From Ancylostoma caninum (taxonomy: Eukaryota > Nematoda > Chromadorea > Rhabditida > Ancylostomatidae): a stretch of DNA of 64,000 bases. The notes under the pieces are model-generated. The model did no database searches, was not told the DNA's origin, and saw only the letters and a list, made by a program, of their open reading frames with translations. Below, piece by piece: positions 13,427-26,300 of this stretch. How positions within the stretch are numbered: the stretch's first letter is position 1; every line of letters starts with the position of its first letter. Where the stretch lies: positions 62,001-126,000 of the forward strand of contig JBAJFG010000469.1 of NCBI GenBank assembly GCA_037903475.1, written 5' to 3'. The translations under genes and the position numbers were made by a program.

Positions 13427-13726
13427 GTGAATCCACTTCAGGATATCTTTATCCGGTTGATTTCCACCGATACTGATCTAGTCCATCTTCGTCATGTTGT
13501 CTTTCGCCAGAACGCTAGATTTGTGGCAGGAAATGAACACATGTATGAGCTATATTGGATAGGAGAATGGATGAAAACCAATGGGAACGCTGTTTTTCCT
13601 CCCACGGCTAAACATATTGGATACGGCGCCTACCCCATCTGGAACTGCCATGAAACGGTACCATCGAAGCACCTCTGTTTCCTATTCGTAAGCGCTATGA
13701 AACAGGAAAAAGGATGTAAAATATGA
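13427..13726 (+). CDS. Unrecognised gene fragment, paralogue of 55.5 kb
   Basis: A 99-codon open frame has a segment ELYWIGEWMKT..GNAVFPPTAKH near codons 40-64. It aligns with ELYCVTEWVRT..GNSAFPAMVKH at about 55.57-55.64 kb, with shared Glu-Leu-Tyr, Glu-Trp, Gly-Asn, Phe-Pro and Lys-His. Two copies in one window point to a repeated gene family or a mobile element protein. I do not recognise the family. The first codon is GTG in the open frame, so the 5' boundary is probably a splice site or an upstream break. No clear partner exons were found, and it may be a relic. Confidence 0.4.
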   Translation: MNPLQDIFIRLISTDTDLVHLRHVVFRQNARFVAGNEHMYELYWIGEWMKTNGNAVFPPTAKHIGYGAYPIWNCHETVPSKHLCFLFVSAMKQEKGCKI

Positions 13727-13920
13727 AGATCTCAGACCGAGAAGAAATGTGATTTTTCCACAGAAAAGGCCCAAAATGCTGGTAACTCAGTGAACATTGG
13801 TTCGTAATTCCAACAGAACACTAGAACAAACTTGAGATATATTAATAAAAATAATATGAGAAAGCAGGAGGAAAAGGTTGTTGAATTTTATTGCATTTGA
13901 AGAATATACCACTCGGCTAC

Positions 13921-14172
13921 CAGTGGCGGACGCAGAAAGTGGGCGGAAGGGGGGGGGGGGGCGTGGGAAAAAATGGGATCTCCGCCGTTTTGGGGACCCA
14001 GACGGAAAATAAAATTAATAAAAACATTAATTATAATAATAAATAATTAATAAAAATTATATTAAAGATAATATTAAAGACAAACAAGTAAAAATAAACT
14101 AATACAAGATTTTTATATGTGTTGTAAAGTAATTTCAAAAATTTGCAGACCCATTCTCGGGGGGGGGGGGGG
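13921..14172. mobile_element. hAT MITE fragment, CAGTGGCGGAC family
   Basis: The left terminus CAGTGGCGGACGCAGAAAGT is intact and nearly identical to the copy at 61653. The interior shares the poly-G tract and the segment ending GACCCATTCTCG, but the right terminus is missing after a 13-base G run, so the copy is truncated or has lost its end. Confidence 0.75.
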
Positions 14173-15081
14173 GTCTCGAACCTAGATTTCCCTCTAAGCT
14201 TCACCCATATTCATTTGGTTATTTGATGCTAAAATCATAACATTTCCATATCAGAACACTTATGAGTCACAGTTTCAACGAGTGACTGCAAATACCGCCA
14301 TTAGTGTTAGAAGTGTTAGAAGAAAAGTAGATCAGAGCAAAATTCTTGAACATTTCGATATTTGCCGTTAGGCCACACCCACAGATAACCACCAATGTTC
14401 CGCAAGTTGGGGAAACTTGGAAAATAGAGGAAAGGGGGAGGGTTCTGGAAACCTTGGTACAAAGGCATGCCTCATAAGCGCATGTTCTGAAGAGTGATTC
14501 TGCTTCGACAGCATTTTTTGATGCAAAGCTCCGCCCACTTAGCTAGATTGACTGGAAATCAAAAAGCAATAGCGGTTAGACGGTAAAAACTTTGCAACAC
14601 GAAGCAAATACTAGAAAACTGGCAAGAAAACTCGGAAAAATGCCGAAATATGGAAGAATTCTCCCCGGAAAACGCAAGAGACCATCATTATCCTGCCAGC
14701 ATTCGGCTGGAACAAAGGACGGCGCATCCATATGCGAGAATTCGCCGGTGAGCACGAACTATTGTGGGCGGGGCGTAGTGTCGTAGCGCATTATCGATCG
14801 CCTGCGTCGACTGGCTGGGGCTGGCTGCTGGTGGGCTTGGAGCTGTCCAGCACGTCACCGCTATTATACCTCATCCGGATAATCGTGCCGGTATCACAAT
14901 TAGATAACGAGAAGTGACATATCGCCGTATCGATCGCCACAGACGCCATGGTCGTGGGAATCGCGCACGGAAATGAGCTCACAACGGCCTCGGGAAGCAT
15001 CTGCGGCTCTGGTACAGCGCCAGGAAATTCCAGAAAACGTGGGAAACTAGAGGGAACCCAGATGACGCCGGGCATTTCGAG
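14173..15081. other. No firm gene; GC-richer patch
   Basis: About 14590-15080 is richer in GC than its surroundings. On the minus strand a frame opens with an ATG near 14950, reads MASVAIDTAICHF.., and reaches a GTATAA donor-like site, which could be a first exon. On its own this is not enough to call a gene. Confidence 0.3.
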
Positions 15082-15299
15082 ATGAACGCCGTTTCAAGAG
15101 TAGGCGGGCGACGTCCCCCACACCATCTTCGGCGTTGTTTACTCGCCAACGATCGATCGTACACACATAAATTCGACACTGCTGCTTCAACTGAAGCTTT
15201 ATGGATCGATAATCGAGTGGCTCGAGATGAAAAGCATCAGAATTCGAGAAGACTCTCGTGTTCGAGCAGCAGTTGCAAAGGACACCGGCTCGGGCAGAG
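15082..15299 (+). CDS. Possible exon of an unknown gene
   Basis: Open frame from ATG to an AG|GTGATT donor-like site. The translated segment is rich in Arg, Ser and charged residues (for example HKFDTAASTEALWIDNRVAR, later SCSSSSCKG) and lies in a GC-richer patch typical of exons in this window. No family is recognised and no partner exon was joined in phase. It could be a first coding exon or a chance frame. Confidence 0.25.
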
Positions 15300-16463
15300 G
15301 TGATTAAAGTGAAAAAATGAGATGCTATAAGTCTGGAGGATATTTATGGACTCGCCGCGAGATTGTGCTGCATACAAGACGGATAGGATTAGTATAAGAG
15401 TGAGCAGGAAAAACAACACTTCTCTGGAGAAGTGACACTCTTCTGTAAAAATAGTAAAGATTGACTTCTGTTGCGGTAATTCGTATTTTCTTCGTAGCTG
15501 CATTCTGCAGATAAAACCGCCTTTAAAAGGTCAACATGATGAATTCCACAGGGAATGGGATTGAATGAATGGATGAATGAGGAGTTGAACGAAGGAATCA
15601 CTGGGAAAACTGTTATTTCCCCAGTGGCTGGAGTACTACCAAAGAATTTTCGTTCGAAGCCGACAATTTTTTCTTGCAGCCCTGTAGGATCGCCTTAGCG
15701 GAATGAACGAACCTGAAAATAGCCATACCATCCCGATAATACGGAATGGATGAGCTTCTCAGAGGCAAGTTGCCATAGTCCATCTCGAACAACACTTATA
15801 ATAGCTAAATTGCGCAGAGTTGGGCATAAAACGAGAGCAAAACTTATCTAATCTTACCAGGAGAACTTGCCCCCACTGGACGACTGGGAAGGTCAGTCCT
15901 AAACCTTTCAGGAATAACCATGAGTCTCGTTGGTGGCCAGCTGGTGTTGGTTAACCATTTACTATTACATTTATGGTGGTTAACTACTGGAATCACTGAC
16001 TACTAAATGTCACTATACATTATCAATACTTTGATTCTTTCAATATCAGACGATGAAGAGAGGACATATTTATGTATTGAAACATCACTGGAGAAATTTG
16101 TCCAACTACCATCAGATAACGGTAAAACATTGTTTCCTAGGGATCACCTCCATTCCTACCATCTGAGTATCGTAGAAAACTATTAGATTCAGAAAGTATA
16201 TCAATTTTCTAGCATTAATTTAAAGCAAACCAATGCAAATGCATGGTAAACATGAAAAATGTGAAATGTACTCTATGTATTCTACAAAAACAGAAGATGC
16301 CTGAAACGGTGTGAACATAGTGCTAGGTGACCTGCAATACAACTGGTCCGACGACACAGACATCTACGCTTTTACACCTATCAGAAAAGTGCACTCAAAC
16401 AGCTGCATCCGAGGTGACGACAAGCAATCTGTCAGGATCGAATGGGGTGTTAAACATCCGGGA

Positions 16464-16494
16464 TCATTCATTCATTCATTCATTCATTCATTCA
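16464..16494. repeat. (ATTC)n microsatellite
   Basis: Seven to eight perfect ATTC units, the complement of the GAAT unit in the large array at 12.1 kb. Confidence 0.9.
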
Positions 16495-16678
16495 TACCAT
16501 TGATTCGCAACGATTTTTTGCTTAAAGTGGTGATGTAAACTGCCAAGATGGATGACGCTGGCAAAGATGCCAATCTGGAAAATTAGTAGCTATGGGGCTC
16601 GAGAAGTATCAACCGTTCTGCGAATGACTATTGCTCTAAAAGTGTAAACAGATCAATAAAGTAGGAGGAAAATTCTGA

Positions 16679-16750
16679 TATGAATGAATGAATGAATGAA
16701 TGAATGAATGAATGAATGAATGAATGAATGAATGAATGAATGAATGAATG
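16679..16750. repeat. (GAAT)n microsatellite
   Basis: Eighteen perfect tandem GAAT units. The low-complexity minus-strand ORF here (repeated Ile-His-Ser-Phe) is an artefact of this repeat. Confidence 0.95.
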
Positions 16751-17034
16751 GAGAGACTGCAGTAGAAATCTTTGAAGAAGTGATGAATTACATTGCAGTC
16801 CACTCAATATGAACTTGTATGGAAGAAAAACGAGGAAAATCGAGCAAGCCCACCGTGTCACTTACATGCAGGGGTTAGGAAACGAAATAAAGCGAATGCA
16901 AATGAGAACAAGTGCCCCCAAAACAAGAACACTTCTAATGAGAACGGGGTTTGAGCTCGTGTTCACTCCAACTCCTCTTACAGTTAGTTGTTTCATGTGT
17001 AAATGAATGATTCGCAGAATCCCAGTACGGCGTG

Positions 17035-17317
17035 AAGTCAAGTACGGACAACTCGTTCATCCTCTCCTCCTCTATGTAAAGCCATACAAAAATTCGAGTG
17101 CACCAGGACGATCAACGAGGAACTACGTGCTTCTCGCCGAATAAAAACTTCCTCTCGACTTGCTACATCTCCGCGCGTTCCGACTAGCTCAACCCACGCG
17201 ACCGCAGACTATGTAACAAAGTTTTTCGACGTTTTACACAGTGTGCGAGTCTGGAAGACGACTAACTCTGAACCACGTGTGCTGTTTTATTTTATGGGCC
17301 TGCACGTGTTTTGATGT
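17035..17317 (+). CDS. Possible exon of an unknown gene
   Basis: A 93-codon frame with no ATG is open between stops. Its composition looks coding (INEELRASRRIKTSSRLATS, later TADYVTKFFDVLHSVRVW). Donor-like GT sites occur inside it, for example TAT|GTAACA. I do not recognise the product and cannot connect it to other exons. It may belong to the same gene as the candidates at 15.1 and 18.6 kb, which are on the same strand, but that is a guess. Confidence 0.25.
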
Positions 17318-17460
17318 GAAACGGGAGAAGCTTTATGTGAAAGCACTTTTGCGTTCGGACACCGCGTTACACAATTAAGTTGGCCAGCAGCTGAGGCGCG
17401 TAAGGTGGACAAATATAGAATAATAGCGGGATAATATGTTTCTAAGCGTATTCCTTCCAA

Positions 17461-17578
17461 GTTTATTTATTTATTCTTTTATTTATTTATTCGTATTGAC
17501 GGGCATTATTAGCTGACTAATATTGCTGAGAACTAGAAAACACCTCAAAAAACTATTTCGAAAAACTTTTCCATTCGT

Positions 17579-17617
<39 letters not shown>

Positions 17618-17620
17618 TTC
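17461..17620. repeat. (TTTA)n microsatellites
   Basis: Two blocks of tandem TTTA units at about 17461-17492 and 17576-17620, separated by ordinary sequence. Confidence 0.9.
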
Positions 17621-18619
17621 ATCATTCATTCGCACTTTCTTTCTTTTTTGTCGAAAAAAAAAACAGACACTAGCCTTTACTTGTGCTCACTCAGTCTCTT
17701 GTTTATAGAGGAATCCACAATGGATGCGTGCGTCACCCGTGCGACTAAATGATGGAAGATAGACCAAGACGCACCCCCGGAAAGAGTCGAGACGCAAGTC
17801 GGACGCACGCATCTGCGTCATCGCTGGTATTGGCACTGGCAAACTTCTAATTCATGGTGTACATGCTGCTTATAGCGATATTCATGGAAAATCCTCTGTG
17901 AATGAATGCTGCGCCTGGTGAGCGACGGCACACATCTGGAGTTCTGCTTATCTCTGCAACATCTTACCTTACTTATTACATACAATCTATCAAGCTCTAT
18001 TGTTTGAAGGCCCTCTCTCTCCATAATGCTTCTTGACTAATGAAAAATATGCATTGCTATTTAACTTTCTGGTTAAATTTCAATACATGTATCTCAGTAG
18101 ATTTTATGGTAAATGCAAAAAAAATAAGACTTTCTAAATTTCAAAGATTTTGTGGCACCTAGCCACAAAATCTACCGATTTCAGAACTAAGCATAAGGTT
18201 TACCAAAAATGTGTGCTACATGCTACAAAAGAGATAGACCTTAGTGCCTCCTTATTACACATGAAGGATTGTAATGCTCTCTCTCTCTTACAAACATCCG
18301 AACTATAGACCTATTCGAAATCGAGTTTTCGACTTCCACATATGACGATAAGTATCTAATGCATTACTCGATTCTAACTATAATCCCGCCGTCTTCCGAA
18401 AAGATATTGTGCTATGTACCTCATGAAGCTGGCTACTTAAATCATAGAGGAAAAGCGATCGCTTGCTTAGTTCGCCTACACAACTGAACTCTGCAACCAC
18501 GACCCCATCAACATGACGCAAACTCCAATCTTCGTCATTGCGACCAGTCGACCAGCTGTCACAGTGTTTCGATTTAGCCTCTCATATCCACGACGCGCGG
18601 ATATTAGCTCCTTGATCAG

Positions 18620-18769
18620 AGCGGCCGCTGGCGTCAAATCCGCTACGCAAACAATCATTGCTCACGTTGTTCGCGTCAGCTGGCGCCCGCGGCGGCGATT
18701 GCGAACTCACGTTCTTCGCGCAAGCACTGCCGTTAATTTACGACCCCCTGGAAGAAGCGATCCGGGCCG
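18620..18769 (+). CDS. Probable isolated exon, product unknown
   Basis: A 150-bp GC-rich open segment is bounded by an acceptor (TTGATCAG|) and a strong donor (CCG|GTGAGG). It reads in one frame as ..RKQSLLTLFASAGARGGDCE then LTFFAQALPLIYDPLEEAIR. Regular alternation of hydrophobic and charged residues and exon-like GC content favour a real exon. It begins and ends in phase 1. I do not recognise the family. Neighbouring exons were not identified; the overlapping minus-strand and other plus-strand ORFs are shadows. Confidence 0.4.
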
Positions 18770-20100
18770 GTGAGGGCACGCGTACTCGGATTATGACCCT
18801 CAGAAGTCAAGGTTCAACTAATACAGAGTGCAAATTCCGATTTCAGGCGTGACCACACCCACCTAGCCTCTGTAAAGAGCAAATCGAGAATAAAAACATA
18901 AATATGTTCTGTCTCATAGAGCTAAGAACAGAGGAGCGAGAATGAGCAGTGACGAGCAAGAAATGATAGTACCACAGTGATAAATTTTCGACGTGAGAGA
19001 ACAATAAGTCTTTTTTCTCCCTCTCTCTCTCCCTTCTTCTCCCCATGTCTCTCCCCCCCCCCCCACTGTTGTGCCCAAAAAAGTTGCTCAACACCTTGGA
19101 TTCGCAAATTTCAGGTTGTAACATAAGTTTCCGCTGTTTTGAAATTTTCGAAGAAAAAAATTATAGAAAATCAAATAACAACAGATATCAATTGAAGTAT
19201 GGACAAAAAAAGTTGCTGGAGTTTTGCTCTTTTCACAGCAAGAGCTCGACTCCCTGCTCCGGAAATCCGTGGACTACGAGGCAAAGAACTGAGTCGAGCA
19301 GTGCTAGAGATCACTGACTTTGGCAAGTCGGTTCTCGCTCAGTAGACATTCTTGTGACCTGATAACCGGCGCTTTGTTAGAGCTGAATTTCTGCTATATA
19401 ATGCGCAATTGAAAATTCCGGGTCTTCGCTTATCTGAAGAGTTTGACCAACAAAATTGAGGCATCCTCCGTGGTGTAACAAAATGGTGTAGTTTCCACAG
19501 AGCGCTCGGGACTTGTTCCAAAATTCCACGGATTAGTGCCAACAAACGGTCGATTCTTGTAGCCATAGTGGGAGAAATCTCACTTCAGTTCGTTTGAACT
19601 CCAGAGAAAAAAAAGACATAACCAATATTTTGAGTTATCAAGTTTGGAGCTTGTGCTTGAGACCAATCGAGAATAAAATGGAGAGAGGAAGTATAAGGAA
19701 GAATAAGAATTGTCCTGAAATCACCCCACCCAAATTTGATTAGTCTCATGCAACGCTATGGTGAAATTATAATTCGTGCAAGTGCAGTTAGTTATCGAAT
19801 TTGCATCTCTGAAGGACTCATTCCGAAGTTGTTTACATTTTCAAAATAAGACATAAAGATAAGTCTAAAGTTCCCGAATGTTCGCGCAATCATAAGTGAA
19901 GAAAAAGAGGTACGAAACAATGATGAGGAAATCGCCAAGGTAAGAAAAGAAATTCAGTGGGAAATTTTTCCTTTACAGCAATGAGTATTTTTCGAGAAAA
20001 GCAAATATACAGAAGATGTCTGAGGGAAAAAATACAGCAAAGAAGAATGCAAAAGCACGGAGCAAAAAGTAGTACGGAAACCAGGAAAAATGCAAAACAT
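18770..20100. other. No supportable gene
   Basis: Includes a CT-rich and poly-C stretch near 19015-19065 and short ORFs without support. Confidence 0.4.
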
Positions 20101-20101
20101 T

Positions 20102-20173
20102 CTCCCCGGCCGGGAATTGAACCCGGGTCTCGCATGTGACAGACGCGGATACTCACCACTATACTACCGAGGA
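20102..20173 (-). tRNA. tRNA-Asp (GTC)
   Basis: Read on the minus strand, the 72-nt sequence folds as a complete cloverleaf. The acceptor stem TCCTCGG pairs with CCGGGGA (one T-G wobble) and G is the discriminator base. The A box is TAGTATAGTGG. The anticodon arm CGCGT-CTGTCAC-ATGCG carries anticodon GTC, and the T arm contains GGTTCAATTCC, matching the B-box consensus. A run of T follows within about 15 nt downstream and would serve as RNA polymerase III terminator. It has no intron and CCA is not encoded, as is normal for eukaryotic nuclear tRNA genes. The only anticodon-stem irregularity is a G-T pair. Confidence 0.95.
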
Positions 20174-23100
20174 TCCAACACTGCCCCTCTACTAACCCTT
20201 CACCAGAGAACGCTGGCTGCCCTTTCCAGTATCAATGAAAACGCAAATTCACAAGAAAACGCACATTAAGAAAAGTGTGAAATTTTCTTAGAGTGTAGGT
20301 GATGTAAAAGTGAAAGAAGAAAGGGGTAAAAATAATGAAAGATTGGCTGAATGGATGGATTCCTGAAGTGCTGGAGGGATCTCACGATGACTTTGATATC
20401 AAGCTGAACATGAAAAAGAAAATGAAAGATGGACAAGCATAGACTGCGAAAAAACGGAGAAGATCGAGGAGAAAATTGGCGTTTTTGGAAATTTAGTATC
20501 AAATTTAATTTTTAATATGCTATGTCTATATACAACGTAAGAAAGAGCAGTGTCCATGGGGCCACTTCTTCTAGAGATTCCCCTTTTCCTCCTTTGTCTT
20601 TTATGTTTTCGCATTCTCTTATTCCCACGAGACCCAAGCTCTGTTTCTCGACACATTGCGAAGTAAGCCACCACTCAACACACTGATGAATACCCCAGGG
20701 TCTGTGAAGAAAGCCGAAATTGATATGTAAGCATGGCTGAAAGCTGACGGGCTTTGTGAGTGATTAAACGTTTTGCGGCTCCCCACGGAGTACTGCAAGA
20801 CCACCATGAAATGTGCCCAATTTAAAGCACATCTCCGCCTTCGCAGCGCCGGCTGCTTGCTTGGCCTTGACGTTTGGCGCTGAATTTCATGTTTTATTAG
20901 ACCATCAACACATTTAGAAGACGAACAAGGGCTGACACCGAGGCTGTCAGCGCAGTGGGGATGACAGCCGATGAAGGGGTTTTCTTGCAAAGTCAAGGAA
21001 TGGTGGTGCCTCTCAGAAGTCAAAAATTAGGTCACTGATGAGAGGGGAACAACGGAACCGATTCTCGTGGGGAATGAGGGGTACCGGTTTCGGGAATTAG
21101 CTCAAATTAGGCACTCCCAGACTCGGAGGAAATCCACGAGGTTCAGGTGTGGCGACAGCCTTAGAAAAACATTTGATTGAAACGTTTCAACCGACTGCAT
21201 CCAGAAGAATCCAAATAAATTCACTGACGGCACAACATTTAGTATCTGGGTTAGAAGCGAATTTAGACATTTGAGCAGATTATTTAAGTTCATTCAGCAT
21301 TATTTCATACAGGAATGCAAACAATTTTTTGAATGGGGTGGTGGATTGAGCCCCTATGGAAGACTTCCTTAGAGAACGGCGAACTGTTGTAGGATCCCGA
21401 TTGTTCTGTGTATGCGATGATATATGTACATAGAATATTTGGTCTACTACTGGTCTGTTGTAATCTGTTCTGGAATGATGTGGAACCTCACTTCTTGGGA
21501 TATATAACCCCCACCCCCATTGTCGCTGTACGTATCCGTATTCATACGCCTCGCTTCGTATTCAATCGTCCAACTAGCGGACAACCATAACACAATCATT
21601 GAGAATTCATTCAAAAAAAAGCATCTCACTGAAAACAAGGAAAATTCAGAATTCTTCGCAGATAAGACGTGGGTAAACTTTAGAGCGACAAAAAAAAACT
21701 CTGAAAAGGAGCTGATTTCACGTTGGTGCTCGTTGTGCTGAGAGCTCTTGCGTTTTACCCTTGCTTTTTGAAGAAATCCAAACTACGTAGTCCCCATTTC
21801 GGCAAAACATCGAAATACTAAAGTCTGCAATCATCCCTAAACCTGACTACTACTGCCTCATTTCCCATGAAATAGTACGATGTTTACCAATTTGCCATTA
21901 TTGAATGAGATATAATACGTGCGAATCTGAATTTATAAGGAAACATCGGCAGCTCTGTCTATGACTTCCACAACGAATTGTACTACTCCTTTTCGAAGGC
22001 ACCTAGTAAAGGAAGAGTTAGGGAATGGATGGCAGCAAGAGAAGAGGTATCATCGTCACCCTCCCTTTCCATGCCCTACTCGTCACCCAGCACTCCAAAG
22101 AAGCTGTTAATCACTGGATTATTAGGCAGTGCATGTACACCTACTGAATAAGTTAAGGTGGCCACATGTTTAACATACCCACAATTTTTGACGACGGAGT
22201 TTTCCCATTACCTTAGCTCCACATAAGACGGGCAATCGGAGCCAAGTTCTAGTATGTGTTGAAAGTTAAAACTCCGATTTCATCAGTCCTGCCAAAAGAC
22301 AACCGAGATGGGTTCATGGTGTTCCACAGGATAGTACATAGGAGTGCTGTCATGGTAGCACTTGCGGGTAATTTGCTGTGGAGCTTCTCGCTCGAACTAC
22401 ATATATGCACGTCCCGATGATTGGGAGACTACGGCTTCAAAAATTTGGACTGCTTCAACCAGTGGACTAACCAAGGCAGGTATGTTGTTAGGGTGGGTGG
22501 GTGGTGGGGGAGGGTGAGAAATACCTTGGTGTTGGACAATTCCAGCATGCAAGTACCCCAATCTTCAAATTGCCAAGAATGAAACTATTAGAAAATACAG
22601 TTCAAATTTGAATTTTCAAGGGTATATCTTTTGTTCGGAAAGAATAACTGAAAGTAAAGAAACAAAAATAGCCCTGTACGAAATTATTCTCTATTTCATG
22701 AAGCATTTAAATTTGGAGTGGGGTTCCCTGTAGTACAAAGGGCTGAGAAAACTTATAAAAAATTAAGAAGTGACATGTAAACGAAAGGGTGAAAATATGA
22801 ATAAACACGTCCCTTGAACTTTTGAAGGAGAAGAACTTATGCTTGTAAGCAGTACACATGGATAACTAGTGCGAAGGTTAAAAACATAGAGAAGAACGAC
22901 GGCCAGGTGACAAATGGTGCCTGTTCTGTAGTCAAAGTGTAGTACAGTCGTTATGTGAATTGACGACGTCCGACAATGCAATGAAAAAGATAAGCGTTGA
23001 TGAGTCAAATAATGAGTCATTGAGGGCACTGGCTGGCGCCCCCGCGTCGCTCTGATGTTACGGTTCATCTCGAATAAGGGGAAGACTGAATCACAGCTTG

Positions 23101-26100
23101 AAAACACTCACTAAATTTGGGGAACTTGTCATTATTGGAAACTTTGTGTATTTACATAGATTTCTGCAAAATTAGGGAGTTCATTTTCAAATGAAATCAT
23201 ACTAAACGGATCAATGGATCCTTGTCGTATTTGAGATGTAAACAAATTTTGAATTTACTTGACTTGTTGATTGAAATTTCAGATCCGTTTTTCGTGATGT
23301 GTTCGGTACAAGTTCGCCCAAGATATTATCACGGTGTGCATTGTAAGTATACAGCGTGAGGCAAGGATTTTTGAGAGAAACTGTACGTATCACTGGAGAT
23401 CTTTTCAATCATGAAGGATAAGCCATGTTGACCAAAACCGCAGCTTTGGCCGGCTGACACAGCTTATAGCCACTCTGTATAGTCACGGTCTCGTGATGTT
23501 ATTTTATCTGCGATGAAATTTTGAATGTTAGAATATTCTAATACGGACGGTTTTACGATTTTTCTGTTTATTTCTGTCCAAATTTTGCTCGTTAATGCAT
23601 TTCGTGGAAATGTGGTCCTACTCGTGAGATTTCGATATGTAAAATTTTAGATTCTCAATGGGGCTTCGTTTTGATTGTGAACTCGTGAAAAGCTCGCTCT
23701 AGGGCCTGGTACTGTAACCTCCTTCATGTACGGTTATGATTTAAATTGTAGAAACTGTTGTAAAAATCCTACTAAAGAGCATTCAAAACTCCTTTCGCAA
23801 TGGATCGGAGCAGAAAATAGAGAGTGGATAAGAGATGATTGTCCTCGAGTTCATACAATTAGATCTCTCTCATTTCGAAAAGCCAGAGGGGTCCGCTATT
23901 CTCCCTCATTGAGTGACTTTTACTCCATTGTTCTCAATTCACTGCATTGGTTTTTCCCCGGAATGTATTCATTTTTCTCGCTTTGCTGTACAGGAAAGAT
24001 CACTGCTTACTCAAAAACGTAGATTCGCTGCCTTTTTCGACTCTTACAATCCTCTCTGCAGTTTTTCATCAAATTCAACGTGACCTTGGAATATTCTCCA
24101 TGGAATATTTTCGTTGTGCATAGATACAGAAACTGACAGAACAAATATGTAGAAAGAGAAAAGTGACTGCCATAGATACGTATTTCTACGACTTCTATTC
24201 ACTTGTTCAAACTTATTTCAGCTGACGCGCTTCGGATGAATAGCGATCGCGAATGCAATTGCCCCACAAAGTGCATTCTTGCAAGCACGTGCAGCTCTCA
24301 ATTTTTGCCATTTCCCAAGAGCTAGAAAACTCCCTTCGAGGAAATAAATTTACCTATATCAAAGCCATGGTTGCAGAAGGAACGAGAAATTTCCCTCACC
24401 TTTTTAGCTATTGAGTTTGACGAGAACACAAAAGCATGAAATTTCTCCCATTTTCCCAGTTCATAGTAAGGAAATCCATGAAATTTCATTACCATACCTC
24501 AAAGACGAAGATAAGTTTTTCCGACAAACGCGCTGCGGCCTTGACGACACCTCAACACAGCAGGACATCACATCTGAGGTTGCATGAGCCATTGTCGCGA
24601 GATGAATCGGCGCGAAGGAGCGACGCTGCCCTCGAAGGAGGTCCCACTTGAGCTGCCGGGATAATCCCAGCCCTAAAGAAGGACGATCACACATGTTCTT
24701 AGAAAATAGCGATCAATGGGGCTAACCTTCAGGCTACTTAAGTGGGCTCTTAAGGAGTTCCTGCCGCCCGCTAATTCTTTGTACTTCAACGAATGGGGGG
24801 GGGGGCTGGAATGTTGCGAGCAAAGGCGAGTAATTGGAAACCCAGAACAACAAAGGAAAAGATTACAAGATCAAGGCAGAATCCAAGCTCATTTTAGGAT
24901 TTTGCCTATTTTAAAAATGAGATATGGAAGAATCGGCAATTTTACATGGCTGGCAGAAAATGAATTCAAAAGTGATAAAGTAATAAGAAATTCATCTACA
25001 TATTGACTACACTGCTCTCATCTGATCTAGTTCCTTCTATAATACATCTAAAACGCTTATCAAAGGCGCATGAACATACGTAATGTTAAATGATGTTCAG
25101 GGCAATTTTGATTTTCTCTATTCCATAGCACTCGGCTAACAAATTGCTTCTCCTGAAAAACCAGCTGTGGGCGAGAATATTTGAAAAGTGAGTTATAATG
25201 TAAACAGAATGCGACTTATGTTTCCTAACAAGAATTTCCCTTTACATGATTGATTCTCTTACATTTTTCACATATGTGATCCATCCAACATTATTGTAAA
25301 GTTTATATAGGATAGAATAGGAGGAATATTGAACGTTTCACTATTATTTGCTTCTTTATTTATTCACCACATGCTAAGAAATTCCCAAGATTGATAATTC
25401 AGATGCCTTCAGAAATCTTGAAGGTATTTTCCACAGGGTATCGCCAAATTTGGCGACCTATCCAACGATGACGTTGTCTGAGGAACTGAACACTGGTTCC
25501 ATGAAGTTAAAAACGGCGCTGGCCCCGGTGCTGGCTTCCTTCTGTCGTAACTTGAAAGAACTTATGGTGCAGGGACTACGACGGCTGCAATCCTGAGTAG
25601 GAGCGCATTTCTAGACCTACGATCAACACCTTTGATTTCGCCTATATTTCCACCCTCGCTCGTTTCCTGTTGAGTCTTTGAGCCATTAATAACTTAATAA
25701 CTATACAGTAGTAATAACTAATAATTATGCAGTGGGATGAAGAATCAGACTCTATCAAGAGTAGGGAAGAACTGTATGAGCCACTAAATTTCTCGCAGTA
25801 AACAGGTTTTGAGTAATACATAGAACTAGACCAGTAGTGTGCGCGGCGTTCTACGACTCTTTCATAAGTACTTCTTTGAGAAAACCTCAGAACGAGAGAG
25901 AAGGACTTGATAAGATGATGGATGAATAATGAAAGGGATGTTGTAGGATTCTTGAAAAGTATATAGGTATGTACCGTTGGGTAAAGTAGCAAATAAGGGA
26001 GTATTTCTCAGCTACTCTCAAATCAGCCCTTAATAGTGGACTATGTGGAGGTGAATAAGGACTTGCTCCATGCGATACTCCGCAGAGCACAGTCCCTTTT

Positions 26101-26134
26101 ATTAATTTAGGGACTACTAGCAGAGAAGGACACT

Positions 26135-26136
<2 letters not shown>
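20174..26136. other. No supportable gene
   Basis: Six kilobases without a convincing exon series. A GC-richer frame near 24520-24650 (plus strand) has exon-like composition but no clear partners. Poly-G runs occur near 22503 and 24797. No transposon ends were recognised. Confidence 0.35.
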
Positions 26137-26137
<1 letters not shown>

Positions 26138-26217
<80 letters not shown>

Positions 26218-26300
26218 GTGCGTGTGTGCGTGTATGTGTGTGTATGTGCGCGTGTGTGTGCGTGTATGTGTGTATATGCGTGTGTGTGTGTGTGTCTGTT
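26138..26300. repeat. (TG)n microsatellite
   Basis: About 78 bp of perfect TG dinucleotides (26138-26215) followed by about 85 bp of degenerate TG/CG/TA units. Overlapping ORFs on both strands here are artefacts of the repeat. Confidence 0.97.
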
